Numbered from the stretch's first letter, positions 52,518-61,185 are shown. The stretch is DNA of 64,000 nt from Pseudalkalibacillus sp045920555 (GCF_045920555.1 NZ_CP174509.1:1550001-1614000); one strand, 5' to 3'. Notes: generated by a model not told the origin, from the sequence alone. Numbers and translations: made by a program.

Positions 52518-52670
52518 GGACAGTAGAGGGCAAAGAAACAGATAGGTTGTCTATGGACGCTTCATACGGACAGTCGAGGGCAAAGAAACGGATGGAGTTG
52601 CTCTATGGACGCTTCATACGGACAGTCGAGCGGAAAAAACGGATAGAGTTGCTCTATGGACGCTTCATAC
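52518..52670 (+). repeat. Three tandem ~51-bp repeats
   Basis: Units at 52518-52567 (50 bp), 52568-52619 (52 bp) and 52620-52670 (51 bp) each run from GGACAGT to CTATGGACGCTTCATAC. The second and third are most alike. There are no spacers between units and no ORF. Confidence 0.88.
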
Positions 52671-52821
52671 TTGCGGATTGCTAGCGGAAAGCGAGTATAT
52701 TTCTCAAGCTATTACAATAGTTTTTTGATAAAATATTTTTAAAATTCAATTTTCCTGTTGACAGGTCGAAGTGTAAGTAGTAAATTATGAATCATATTAA
52801 AAATTTCATCTGAACGAATTT

Positions 52822-52979
52822 TTCTTATCCAGAGAGGTGGAGGGACTGGCCCTGTGAAACCTCGGCAGCAGGCTTTTAGAGCACTGTGCCAACTCCAGCA
52901 AGCATCCAATGCTTGAAAGATAAGAAGAGCCGAGTGATTCTGTATTCTCAACCTCTTCTTTTTAAGAAGGGGTTTTATT
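52822..52979 (+). ncRNA. SAM-I (S-box) riboswitch, first of two in tandem
   Basis: TTCTTATCCAGAGAGGTGGA, then GGGACTGGCCCTGTGAAACC, CGGCAGC and the closing GAAAGATAAGAA (P1 with TTCTTATC) form a full aptamer at 52822-52925. A terminator CCTCTTCTT/AAGAAGGGG with a T-rich tail follows at 52950-52979. Confidence 0.92.
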
Positions 52980-52995
52980 ATTTTATAAAAGGAGG

Positions 52996-53019
52996 ATGCA
53001 CGTGTACCACCGACTCTAA
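52996..53019 (+). CDS. Putative leader mini-ORF between the two S-boxes
   Basis: AAAGGAGG at 52988-52995 is followed by ATG CAC GTG TAC CAC CGA CTC TAA. Translation from the GTG at 53002 (correct spacing, 6 nt) gives MYHRL; from the ATG it gives MHVYHRL. It may be a relic of a gene start or a regulatory leader peptide. No experimental support. Confidence 0.3.
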   Translation: MHVYHRL

Positions 53020-53031
53020 ATGAATAGTGAT

Positions 53032-53187
53032 TTCTTATCCAGAGAGGCAGAGGGACTGGCCCGATGAAGCCTCGGCAACAGACTTATCAAAGTACTGTGC
53101 CAATTCCAGCAAGCTTTTACGCTTGAAAGATAAGAAGAGCCTTAGACGTGACCAACGACCTCTTCTTATTTTCAGAAGAGGTTTTTT
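53032..53187 (+). ncRNA. SAM-I (S-box) riboswitch, second of two in tandem
   Basis: A second complete aptamer (53032-53136) with TTCTTATCCAGAGAGGCAGA, GGGACTGGCCCGATGAAGCC, CGGCAACAG and GAAAGATAAGAA, then a terminator ACCTCTTCT/AGAAGAGGT with T6 at 53157-53187. Its P1 and core are very similar to the first copy, so the pair probably arose by duplication. It lies 44 bp before the monooxygenase ATG. Confidence 0.92.
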
Positions 53188-53230
53188 CTTTTTCAAAAAA
53201 ACTTACAACAATCCTTGAGGAGGAGAAGAA

Positions 53231-54616
53231 ATGACAAAACGAATTCTGTTGAATGCATTTGATATGGCTTGTGCAGGACATCAATCACCGGGGTTATGGG
53301 CGCACCCGGAGGACCAATCGGACCGTTATAACGACATCAATTACTGGGTGGAGCTCGGACAACTGCTTGAAAAAGGGAAATTCGATGGACTGTTCCTGGC
53401 GGATGTCGTCGGTGTTTACGATGTGTACAAAGGAAGTCGGAACGCTGCAGTACGCCAGGGTGTCCAGGTTCCGGTCAATGATCCGCTTCTGCTTGTTCCA
53501 GCGATGGCGCAAGCGACCAAGAATCTCAGTTTCGGCCTTACGTACACGTTGACCTATGAACAGCCTTACACGTTGGCAAGACGGTTCTCGACACTTGATC
53601 ATCTGACAAACGGACGGGTTGCCTGGAATATCGTTTCTTCCTATCTCGACAGTGCTGCACGGAATTATGGACTGAGCCAGCAGATCGGGCATGATAACCG
53701 TTATGAGCTTGCGGAGGAATTCCTGGAAGTGGTCTATAAGCTGTGGGAAGGCAGCTGGGAGGACGATGCGGTTAAGCACGACAAAGATACGAGAGTGTTT
53801 GCCGATCCTGAAAAAGTGCATGAGATCGATCATGATGGGAAGCACTTCCGCGTCAAAGGTATTCATCTCTGTGATCCTTCACCGCAACGTACGCCGGTCC
53901 TTTACCAGGCAGGAGCATCACCTCGTGGAAGGAAATTCGCATCACACCACGCGGAATGTGTCTTTGTCGCAGGTCCGACACCACAGATCGTAAGAAAGAC
54001 GGTCGATGATATCCGTCAAAAGGCAGAAGAGAGTGGACGTGGTCGGGATAGCATCAAGGTATTCACTGTGTTTACACCGATCGTCGGCCGGACGGAAGAA
54101 GAGGCGAAACGAAAGCATGAAGAACAGAAGAGCTACGTGAGCTATGACGGAGCATTGGCGCTCCTGGGCGGTTGGACTGGGATCGATTATTCACAATTGG
54201 AACCGGACCAAACACTTGAATATATCGAGAACGATTCGATGCGGTCAGCGGTTGAAATCTTTACGACAGCCGATCCGGAAAAACGATGGACGGTGGAGGA
54301 ACTGGCGAAGCATGTCGGGCTTGGTGGACGCGGACCTCTTGTCGTCGGCTCACCGGAACAAGTCGCTGATGAACTCGAACGCTGGGTAAGGGAAGCGGAT
54401 GTCGATGGCTTTAATATCGCTTATACATTGGCACCGGGAACATTCAAGGACTTCATCGAGCTGGTCGTACCGATTTTACAAGAAAGAGGCCTCGTTCAAA
54501 AGGATTATGAAGAAGGAACCTATCGGGAGAAATTGTTCGGATCTGGGAAGACACACCTCCCTGACACACATACTGGAACACAATATCGTAAGCGCAAAGA
54601 ACTTGAAACGGTTTAA
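53231..54616 (+). CDS. NtaA/SnaA/DszA-type FMN-dependent monooxygenase (LLM class)
   Basis: A 461-residue bacterial-luciferase-like monooxygenase of the NtaA/DszA subfamily: LNAFDMACAGHQSPGLWAHPEDQSDRYNDINYWVELGQLLEKGKFDGLFLAD, LTYTLTYEQPYTLARRFSTLDHLTNGRVAWNIVSSY and YQAGASPRGRKFA are typical. Members use FMNH2 and O2 to cleave C-S or C-N bonds of organosulfur or aminocarboxylate compounds. S-box control implies a sulfur/methionine supply role, such as using an organosulfur compound as sulfur source; the B. subtilis relative YxeK acts in S-(2-succino)cysteine breakdown. ATG at 53231 follows GAGGAGG. A partner flavin reductase is not adjacent. Confidence 0.88.
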   Translation: MTKRILLNAFDMACAGHQSPGLWAHPEDQSDRYNDINYWVELGQLLEKGKFDGLFLADVVGVYDVYKGSRNAAVRQGVQVPVNDPLLLVPAMAQATKNLSFGLTYTLTYEQPYTLARRFSTLDHLTNGRVAWNIVSSYLDSAARNYGLSQQIGHDNRYELAEEFLEVVYKLWEGSWEDDAVKHDKDTRVFADPEKVHEIDHDGKHFRVKGIHLCDPSPQRTPVLYQAGASPRGRKFASHHAECVFVAGPTPQIVRKTVDDIRQKAEESGRGRDSIKVFTVFTPIVGRTEEEAKRKHEEQKSYVSYDGALALLGGWTGIDYSQLEPDQTLEYIENDSMRSAVEIFTTADPEKRWTVEELAKHVGLGGRGPLVVGSPEQVADELERWVREADVDGFNIAYTLAPGTFKDFIELVVPILQERGLVQKDYEEGTYREKLFGSGKTHLPDTHTGTQYRKRKELETV

Positions 54617-54628
54617 AGGCGGGATAGC

Positions 54629-54730
54629 ATGTTAACTTTCTATTTTATCGGACTTGCAGCATTTTGGATTGTAGGACTTGGACTATGGAATCACCTATAC
54701 CCGAAGGAAAGTAAGGAGGGGAAATCATAA
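54629..54730 (+). CDS. Small single-span membrane protein, likely symporter accessory subunit
   Basis: A 33-residue ORF, MLTFYFIGLAAFWIVGLGLW followed by a short charged tail NHLYPKESKEGKS, is one hydrophobic helix plus tail. Its TAA immediately precedes the ATG of the sodium symporter (0-nt gap), and it begins 12 nt after the monooxygenase stop with AGGCGGG upstream. Tiny one-helix partners encoded just ahead of sodium:solute symporters are known as symporter small accessory proteins. The position and composition fit; the homology is inferred. Confidence 0.7.
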   Translation: MLTFYFIGLAAFWIVGLGLWNHLYPKESKEGKS

Positions 54731-56242
54731 ATGGGATCATACGCGACATCATTTATCTGGATAACGATCACACTGCTCATCGCTTATTTCATATTCGTCA
54801 TCTGGCTCGGGAAGAAAGGAGCTGTCCATAGCCGTACGCTCGTCGGGTTCACAATCGCGAAAGGGAAGGTGAATCCGTGGATCGTCGGGATGAGCTTCGG
54901 GGCATCCTATGCCAGTGCCAATCTTTTCCTCGGGGTGCCAGGTTGGGCGTATACGTACGGGTACTCTGCGTTATGGTGGACCCTCGGCTGTTTCGGCGTC
55001 TCCTGGTTCGGACTGCTCTTGTTCGGCAAGACATTCTGGAAATACGGTCAAAAAAACGGAGGGGTCGTAACGCTCCCGGAATGGCTCGGTTCTCGTTATA
55101 AAAGCAGCACCATCCGCGTCCTCGTCGCGTTGTTGATCCTGTTCAACGTTTATTATATCGTCGGTCAGAACGTCGGTCTTGCGACGATGTTCGAAACGAT
55201 CATCGGTATCCCATATACGTGGGGAGTCGTACTTGGAGTAGTGATTACGATCCTTTATGTCGGCTGGGGCGGTGCATTCGCGCAGTTGGTAAGTGACGGC
55301 ATCCAGGGCATCATCATGTCGATCACATCCGTCGTCATATTCGTTTCATTGCTATGGACGATCGGAGGCGGCCTTGGGGTATTCGGTAAGCTCCAAGGAC
55401 AGCTTGCTTCGGCAAGTCCGCAATTGCTATCCGCGACATCAACAAGTGACGGTCCTTTTTCAAGCGGATTTTCGATCCTGTCCATCCAGTGGCTGTTGTT
55501 CAGTTTCGTACTATTGCCGCATCTGATGAATAAAATTCTGACGCTCGATGATGCGAAACAGCTGCGGCCGTTCACACTGTCTGCCGGGATCTCATTGTTC
55601 TTGTTGTCGACGCTGACGGTCTTTGCCGGTCTTGCTGCCCGTGTCATCCTGCCGAACTTGGATGCAGCAGATAAGGCGATTCCGTTGTACCTGATCGAGG
55701 CATTTCATCCGATCGTCGTTGCAATCATGGTGACAGGCATCATTTCAGCGATCCTTTCGACGACGGACAGCCTGTATCTTGGGATCTCGTCAAGTATCGG
55801 GAACGATCTTTTCAAGCCGTTGGTTGGACCGTTTTTGTTGAAAAACAAACATGTGACGGAAGGGATCGTCGATGATCGGGCCATGAAGATTTCGAAGTAT
55901 TCGCTTATATTGATCGGTGTCGCATCGCTGTACTTGTCGATCGAGCGACCTGAATCCTTGGCTCTGTTGACCCAATTCGGAACATCTGCGATCATCAGTG
56001 GGATTGTCGCTCCGATTGCACTCGGTTACTTCTGGCCATATGCCAATAAATATGGCGCCATTGCATCCGTAATCGGGGGAGCTGGCCTTTACATTATTCT
56101 GACCAGTCTCGGTATTGTTGAGAATCTGTTCATCGCTCTCTTTTATGGATCGATCTTCGGTTTTCTCACCATGGTCACGGTATGCCTCGGTACCCAACCA
56201 GCAGTGAAACGGAAGCTTAAATACGCAAGTACAAATTCATAA
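54731..56242 (+). CDS. Sodium:solute symporter (SSS family)
   Basis: A 503-residue, about 13-helix SSS transporter: FTIAKGKVNPWIVGMSFGASYASANLFLGVPGWAYTYGYSALWW and the later MVTGIISAILSTTDSLYLGISSSIGNDLFKP (the conserved ST-rich sodium-site helix) are diagnostic. It is the third gene of the S-box transcription unit, so it likely imports the sulfur compound oxidised by the monooxygenase. ATG at 54731 follows AAGGAGGGG, which lies within the end of the small accessory ORF. The unit is visibly more GC-rich than genes at 41-49 kb. Confidence 0.88.
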   Translation: MGSYATSFIWITITLLIAYFIFVIWLGKKGAVHSRTLVGFTIAKGKVNPWIVGMSFGASYASANLFLGVPGWAYTYGYSALWWTLGCFGVSWFGLLLFGKTFWKYGQKNGGVVTLPEWLGSRYKSSTIRVLVALLILFNVYYIVGQNVGLATMFETIIGIPYTWGVVLGVVITILYVGWGGAFAQLVSDGIQGIIMSITSVVIFVSLLWTIGGGLGVFGKLQGQLASASPQLLSATSTSDGPFSSGFSILSIQWLLFSFVLLPHLMNKILTLDDAKQLRPFTLSAGISLFLLSTLTVFAGLAARVILPNLDAADKAIPLYLIEAFHPIVVAIMVTGIISAILSTTDSLYLGISSSIGNDLFKPLVGPFLLKNKHVTEGIVDDRAMKISKYSLILIGVASLYLSIERPESLALLTQFGTSAIISGIVAPIALGYFWPYANKYGAIASVIGGAGLYIILTSLGIVENLFIALFYGSIFGFLTMVTVCLGTQPAVKRKLKYASTNS

Positions 56243-56261
56243 TCTCGCATACTAACAAAAG

Positions 56262-56293
56262 CCTGAGGGACATTTGCGCCCCCTCAGGTTTTT
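56262..56293 (+). terminator. Bidirectional terminator after the symporter
   Basis: CCTGAGGG and CCCTCAGG form an 8-bp stem with T5 on the plus strand; A-rich sequence on the other side also serves the convergent gene. Confidence 0.8.
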
Positions 56294-56733
56294 CTGGTAG
56301 ATACCCCACGAATAGAATTAATGAATGAGCCGACTAGTCCCACTATCAAACCAACCACCGTTCCAGTAAGTAAACTGCTGATGAATCCAAACATTCTCGT
56401 GATCAGAGCGTTTGTTGATACGGATACATCGCTTAAAGTACTACCTAAAGTAGGTGACGAATCAAAAACTGAGGTCCATAACAGTTGGTGGGTGAAGCCT
56501 AATAGGATTCCGTAGAATATTCCAATCAATAAAAGCGGTTTAAAGGGCTTGGTCGTTTTCTTCACTACAACTCCTAACCAAATTAGCGGGGGAATAAACA
56601 CAAGCAGCATATTGGACAGGCCCCCAGGTTCCACCCAATTCAGATCATGAGCGATTACACGAGGAATCCCTAACAATGCTAATAAAAAGAGTGTTACTAC
56701 AGGTAATCCTAACCTGTTCTTTGACTTGTTCAT
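56284..56733 (-). CDS. Small integral membrane protein of unknown function
   Basis: A 149-residue protein with four hydrophobic segments (LPVVTLFLLALLGIPRVI; LSNMLLVFIPPLIWLGVVV; PLLLIGIFYGILLGFTHQLLW; FGFISSLLTGTVVGLIVGLVGSFI). I do not recognise the family. ATG at 56733 has GGAGGATG 11 nt upstream; the ATG at 56751 would place that site inside the coding region. It is convergent to the symporter gene and stands alone. Confidence 0.65.
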   Translation of the reverse strand: MNKSKNRLGLPVVTLFLLALLGIPRVIAHDLNWVEPGGLSNMLLVFIPPLIWLGVVVKKTTKPFKPLLLIGIFYGILLGFTHQLLWTSVFDSSPTLGSTLSDVSVSTNALITRMFGFISSLLTGTVVGLIVGLVGSFINSIRGVSTRKT

Positions 56734-56751
56734 GATAATAGCATCCTCCAT

Positions 56752-57121
56752 GTATGATTTTTCGATGTATATTCAGATTACTATGCAGATGGAGGCAGAA
56801 AAACAATCCAGGGCCATATTTTTAAATAAGACTTGAGACTGATACATGTTGCGTTTGGTAATGGAGGTAATTAGGCTCAAGTACGGCCAAAATCAGCTCA
56901 AGTACGGCCATAGAGACCATATTAGAGTGAACATCTAATATGGTCTTTTTCCATTCAGACTATATAGAGTATAATCTTGCAAACTTTGAATTTACAACAT
57001 TTACACATTGGAAACACTTACATTGGCTTGATATAAGCGTTATTATATAGGTAGATGATGATCATCACTTTCATTGAAGTACAAATATGCAAAAATAGAT
57101 TTGTAGATAAGGGGGATCCCC
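56752..57121. other. Intergenic region with a 17-bp direct repeat, an orphan terminator and the ula regulator promoter
   Basis: GCTCAAGTACGGCCA occurs twice (56875-56889 and 56896-56910). AGACCATATTAGA/TCTAATATGGTCT with T5 (56914-56951) is a strong hairpin with no gene obviously ending before it. A cre-like TATAAGCGTTATTA (12 of 14) at 57033-57046 may give CcpA control of the downstream PTS genes. Confidence 0.5.
56914..56951 (+). terminator. Orphan intrinsic terminator
   Basis: A 13-bp perfect stem with a 7-nt loop and a T5 run, about 160 bp upstream of the ula-type regulator; possibly an attenuator or a leftover of a lost gene. Confidence 0.7.
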
Positions 57122-59227
57122 ATGGTATTGGATAAAAGGCGTGCACACTTGTTATCCATCATTCAACAATCCTATACTCCCATCCCGACAAAAGAATTAG
57201 TCAGAAAGATGAGGGTTTCTCAACGCACTATCTATTATGATCTCCATCAAATCAACAATTGGCTGGAAAATCAGGACTTGGAGCCGGTCCAGAATATCCG
57301 TGGCAAGGGCCTATACTTACCTGGGAAAACAAGGTCCAAAGTAGAGGTTCATCATGAAGATGGGTTTGATGGATGGCAATATCAATTATCCAAACAAGAG
57401 CGTGAACAGCTGATCAAAGCTATCATTCTACTTGAAGAGCAGGAAGCCTCTATGGATCGATTTATAGAGGTCACTGGTATGAGCCGGGGTACTGTTGCGG
57501 AAGCCCTCAAGTCGATCAAGCAAGAATTCAGTAGAAACGACCTCAAGCTACACTACAAACCCGGATCAGGCTATGTGCTTGATGGCTCTGAGGAAAACAA
57601 GAGAGGAATGTTATCAGACCTTCTCTCCACAGTCCTTTCACATAAAGAATGGCCTAATGTTCGAAATGAAATCCTTCGAATGATCCAGCTTGAGGATATA
57701 GGTTCGACGCAGGATAAGAGACGTTCAGTCAAAACGCTATTATATGATGCTGAAAAAGAATTGGGATTGACGCTTACCGATGAGATGGTCGAGATCTTAT
57801 CGCTTCAAATTTTCATTATCCTAAAGCGGATCCATCTGCAAAGATTGGTTACTGTCGACCCTGAAGAGAAGAGCGTTCTCCAACAGACGGAAGCCTATCA
57901 GGCTGCCTTGCATATCGCGAAGAAACTGGAAGAAATGTGGGAAGTCCATTTTCCTGAAGATGAGATTTGCTTCATCACGATGAATCTTCTTGGCTCGAAA
58001 GTCCATCATGATGATTTCAGCCGTTATGCACAAAGTGAACTGGAGGGGCTTCAACAAGTTGTCAGCAGAATGGTTTCGGACTTTCAAACCTATGCTTGTG
58101 TCATTTTTGATGATCGGCAGGGGCTTAAAGAGAATCTCATTTCGCATATTAAACCGACCTATTACCGCTTGAAATATGGCGTAAAGATCGGGAACGAATT
58201 GTCCCAAAGCATCCAGGAGAACTATCAGGATATCTATCATTTGACGAAAAGGGTTATGCTTCACCTGGAGTATTATGTGGGCCAATCGATTCCTGATGAG
58301 GAAATCGCCTACATCACCTTGCACTTTGGAGGCTGGCTTACAAAAGAAAAGAAGCAGGTTGAGACGAAATACAGGGCGATCATCGTGTGTGAGAATGGAA
58401 TCGGCACTTCGAACATGCTGAAAGCACAATTGGAAAACCTGATTACAGGACTTGAAGTCATCGAGACGCTTTCCATGAGAGAGTTCCAGAGGAATGATTA
58501 CGATGTGGATGTGATCTTTTCCACAAATTTCATCAAACCGAAAAGCATTCCAGTCATCCATGTACCGGCCATTTTATCCACTACTGAAAAAGAGTACGTC
58601 TTCCAGCGGATGAATGAGCTCTTTGGTCAGGATACAAGGTCGAAGGATTTGCCGGATCGGGTGCTGGAAGTCGTAGAACGACACGCAATTATACACGAAA
58701 AAGAGGAATTGAAGAGAGAATTATCGGAGTTGCTGAAAACAAAGTCACCAAAAACAAAGGAGCTGCGGAAACCTATGCTCAATGAATTATTAACAGAGAA
58801 AACGATCCAGCTCGAAGACCGTGTAGCTGATTGGGAGGAATCGATCCGGCTCGCTGCACAACCTTTGGTCGATCTGGATTCGATCCGTTCGGATTATGTA
58901 GAGGCAATGATCGAAAATGTGAAGGAGCTTGGCCCGTACATTGTGATCGCCCCGCGGATCGCAATTCCACACGCCAGGCCAGAAGCAGGTGTCGAGCGAT
59001 TGGGGATGAGCCTGTTGAGGTTGAAAGAGCCTGTCTATTTTTCCTCACAAACGAAACATCAGGCGCAGCTCATCATCGTGCTGGCGGCAATAGACAACCA
59101 GACGCATCTTAAAGCGCTGGCTCAATTGACAGAACTGTTATCAAACGAGGAAAACGTCGATCGGTTGATTTTATCAGAAGATCGCACGAGCGTGGTTGAA
59201 TTGATCAATCAAGCTATTACTGCTTAA
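57122..59227 (+). CDS. PRD-containing transcriptional activator with fused EIIB-like and EIIA domains, ascorbate PTS regulator
   Basis: A 701-residue multidomain regulator. Order: N-terminal HTH_11 (PTKELVRKMRVSQRTIYYDLHQINNWL, residues 15-45), a second Mga-type HTH (ASMDRFIEVTGMSRGTVAEALKSIKQEF), two PRDs with histidines (AALHIAKKLEEMWEVHFPEDEICFI; RVMLHLEYYVGQSIPDEEIAYITLHFGGW), an EIIB-like domain with Cys423 in RAIIVCENGIGTSNML, and a C-terminal EIIA domain with phospho-His617 in IAPRIAIPHARPEAG. This is the MtlR/UlaR-like class that senses PTS flux through phosphorylation. It sits immediately before ulaB and ulaA (20 nt). It may also provide the missing EIIA activity. Confidence 0.9.
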   Translation: MVLDKRRAHLLSIIQQSYTPIPTKELVRKMRVSQRTIYYDLHQINNWLENQDLEPVQNIRGKGLYLPGKTRSKVEVHHEDGFDGWQYQLSKQEREQLIKAIILLEEQEASMDRFIEVTGMSRGTVAEALKSIKQEFSRNDLKLHYKPGSGYVLDGSEENKRGMLSDLLSTVLSHKEWPNVRNEILRMIQLEDIGSTQDKRRSVKTLLYDAEKELGLTLTDEMVEILSLQIFIILKRIHLQRLVTVDPEEKSVLQQTEAYQAALHIAKKLEEMWEVHFPEDEICFITMNLLGSKVHHDDFSRYAQSELEGLQQVVSRMVSDFQTYACVIFDDRQGLKENLISHIKPTYYRLKYGVKIGNELSQSIQENYQDIYHLTKRVMLHLEYYVGQSIPDEEIAYITLHFGGWLTKEKKQVETKYRAIIVCENGIGTSNMLKAQLENLITGLEVIETLSMREFQRNDYDVDVIFSTNFIKPKSIPVIHVPAILSTTEKEYVFQRMNELFGQDTRSKDLPDRVLEVVERHAIIHEKEELKRELSELLKTKSPKTKELRKPMLNELLTEKTIQLEDRVADWEESIRLAAQPLVDLDSIRSDYVEAMIENVKELGPYIVIAPRIAIPHARPEAGVERLGMSLLRLKEPVYFSSQTKHQAQLIIVLAAIDNQTHLKALAQLTELLSNEENVDRLILSEDRTSVVELINQAITA

Positions 59228-59247
59228 CAATAAAGGAGGACTAGAAA

Positions 59248-59514
59248 ATGAAAAAGATATTAGTGGTATGCGGAAATGGTTTAGGAAGCAGCATGATTGT
59301 GGAGATGAATGTAAATGCGGCTTTGAAGGATATGGGGAAAGAGGCAGAGGTGTCACATACGGACCTCGCTACAGCGAAGACAGAACAAGCCGATTTATAT
59401 CTGGGGTCTGAAGACATTGTGGAAAGTTTGGAAGATGGAAAGAAAAACGTAGTCAAGCTTAAGAATTTGATGGATAAAAACAAGCTCCGTGAAGCGTTAG
59501 AAAACAATTTGTAA
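59248..59514 (+). CDS. ulaB: PTS EIIB component, ascorbate-type (UlaB/SgaB)
   Basis: An 88-residue EIIB: MKKILVVCGNGLGSSMIVEMNV has the phosphocysteine Cys8 in the CGNGLGSS P-loop typical of SgaB/UlaB, followed by a DTLA-like region (SHTDLATAKTEQADLYLG). It accepts phosphate from an EIIA and passes it to the sugar moved by the EIIC downstream. ATG at 59248 follows AAAGGAGG. It lies between the regulator and ulaA in one operon. Confidence 0.92.
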   Translation: MKKILVVCGNGLGSSMIVEMNVNAALKDMGKEAEVSHTDLATAKTEQADLYLGSEDIVESLEDGKKNVVKLKNLMDKNKLREALENNL

Positions 59515-59542
59515 TCCAATATAAAATGAAGGGGCGGTAACC

Positions 59543-60910
59543 ATGGTTGATTTGATAATGAATGATATTTTAGGTACGCCTGCGATCCTGGTCGGACTAT
59601 TTGCGTTGATCGGTCTGCTTGTCCAACGGAAAAACTCCGGGGACGTCGTTTCAGGAACGCTGAAAACAGTATTGGGATTTGTCATCCTCGGTGCAGGTGC
59701 AGGTGTACTCGTCCAATCGTTGGATAAGTTCAGCAATATGTTCAATGAAGCATTTTCGGTAGGCGGTGTCATACCGAACAATGAAGCGATCGTTGCGCTT
59801 GCCCAGGAAAGCTTCGGTACTGAGACGGCTATGATCATGCTGTTCGGCATGATCGTCAACATCCTGTTGGCGCGATTCACTCCATTCAAGTACATCTTTT
59901 TGACAGGGCATCATACGATGTTCATGGCGTGTATGATTGCGGTTATTTTAAAAACAGGAGGATTATCCGGAGTAACAATGGTGATCATCGGTTCGATCAT
60001 CTTAGGTTCATTGATGGTCCTTTTTCCTGCAATGCTGCAACCGTACACCCGCAAGGTAACAGGTTCCGATGATTTCGCGATCGGTCACTTCGGTTCCATC
60101 GGTTATTTTGTATCGGCAGCGGTTGGAAAAGCTGTCGGAAAAGGATCCAAGTCCACTGAAGAGATCAAGGTTCCTAAATCACTTGGCTTTCTTCGTGACA
60201 CCTCTGTTTCCGTATCATTGACGATGGTCATCCTATTCTTCATCGTAGCGGGTTTTGCGGGATCCTCGTACATTGAAACAGAATTAAGCGGAGGACAAAA
60301 CTTCCTTGTATTCGGCTTTATGCAGGGTCTTACTTTCGCTGCCGGCGTGTATATCATTCTTGCTGGTGTCCGCATGCTCCTTGGTGAAATTGTGCCAGCG
60401 TTCAAAGGTATTGCTGATAAAGTTGTACCGAATGCAAAACCAGCACTGGATTGCCCAGCTGTCTTCCCATTTGCAAGTAATGCAGTCATCATTGGATTCT
60501 TATCGAGCTTTGTCGCTGGGTTAGTATGTATGGCATTCTTGCCTTTATTAGGATTGAAGGTGATCGTCCCAGGGTTGGTACCCCACTTTTTCACAGGTGC
60601 TGCGGCAGGTGTTTTCGGAAATGCAACTGGGGGAAGAAAAGGTGCGATCATCGGTTCGATGGCGAATGGCGTCATGATCAGCTTCTTGCCAGCGCTGTTG
60701 TTACCGGTGCTCGGCTCCTTAGGATTTGAAGGTACGACTTTTGGAGATACAGACTTTGGTGTAGTCGGAATCGTACTCGGAAATCTTATCCGGGTGATCG
60801 AATCGAATATCCTTGTCGTCCTCGTGATCTTGGGAATCCTTGCGCTTCTATTCTGGATCGGATGGAAATCAAAAGCGAATGACAATAAAAATAATACAGA
60901 AGCGGCGTAA
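59543..60910 (+). CDS. ulaA: PTS ascorbate-specific EIIC component (UlaA/SgaT)
   Basis: A 455-residue, about 11-helix permease of the ascorbate/galactitol superfamily: ILGTPAILVGLFALIGLLVQRKNSGDVVSGTLKTVLGFVILGAGAGVL is the conserved start, and FTPFKYIFLTGHHTMFMACMIAV and LDCPAVFPFASNAVIIGFLSSF are SgaT hallmarks. ATG at 59543 follows AAGGGGCGG. No ulaC-type EIIA gene and no ascorbate-6-phosphate catabolic genes (ulaG/D/E/F) are in the window. The substrate may be ascorbate or a related acid; assigned by family only. Confidence 0.92.
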   Translation: MVDLIMNDILGTPAILVGLFALIGLLVQRKNSGDVVSGTLKTVLGFVILGAGAGVLVQSLDKFSNMFNEAFSVGGVIPNNEAIVALAQESFGTETAMIMLFGMIVNILLARFTPFKYIFLTGHHTMFMACMIAVILKTGGLSGVTMVIIGSIILGSLMVLFPAMLQPYTRKVTGSDDFAIGHFGSIGYFVSAAVGKAVGKGSKSTEEIKVPKSLGFLRDTSVSVSLTMVILFFIVAGFAGSSYIETELSGGQNFLVFGFMQGLTFAAGVYIILAGVRMLLGEIVPAFKGIADKVVPNAKPALDCPAVFPFASNAVIIGFLSSFVAGLVCMAFLPLLGLKVIVPGLVPHFFTGAAAGVFGNATGGRKGAIIGSMANGVMISFLPALLLPVLGSLGFEGTTFGDTDFGVVGIVLGNLIRVIESNILVVLVILGILALLFWIGWKSKANDNKNNTEAA

Positions 60911-60930
60911 TTTAAGCCCATGATTTAAAG

Positions 60931-60976
60931 ATCGCAGGTGGTTTCACAAACGAAATCATCTGCGATTATTCTTTTT
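60931..60976 (+). terminator. Terminator of the ula-type operon
   Basis: ATCGCAGGTGGTTTC pairs with GAAATCATCTGCGAT with a 6-nt loop, followed by a T-rich tract. Confidence 0.85.
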
Positions 60977-61185
60977 TCAGTGTTATGACGTTATCGGTAA
61001 AGTACGGTGTTTCATGGATACGACAAAAATCCATGCCATAGAAAGTAGTCTATTATTCGATAGAACTCTTGTAAGATAGAGTTCAAATAGATTATCTATC
61101 ATGGGAACAAACAGATGAACTTTCTAATAAGTATTATTTAAAACTCTGGGTAAAATAATAGCCATAAAAAGAAAGGAGTGAGAAC
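60977..61185. other. Short intergenic region
   Basis: About 210 bp containing the promoter for the small gene at 61186. A 60-codon frame on the minus strand (61138-61320) lies mostly opposite that small gene and is not called. Confidence 0.4.

Noticed and set aside
52518..52670. Possible CRISPR array
   Set aside because: The three repeat units are directly contiguous with no spacers, are 50-52 bp long, and no cas genes are nearby.
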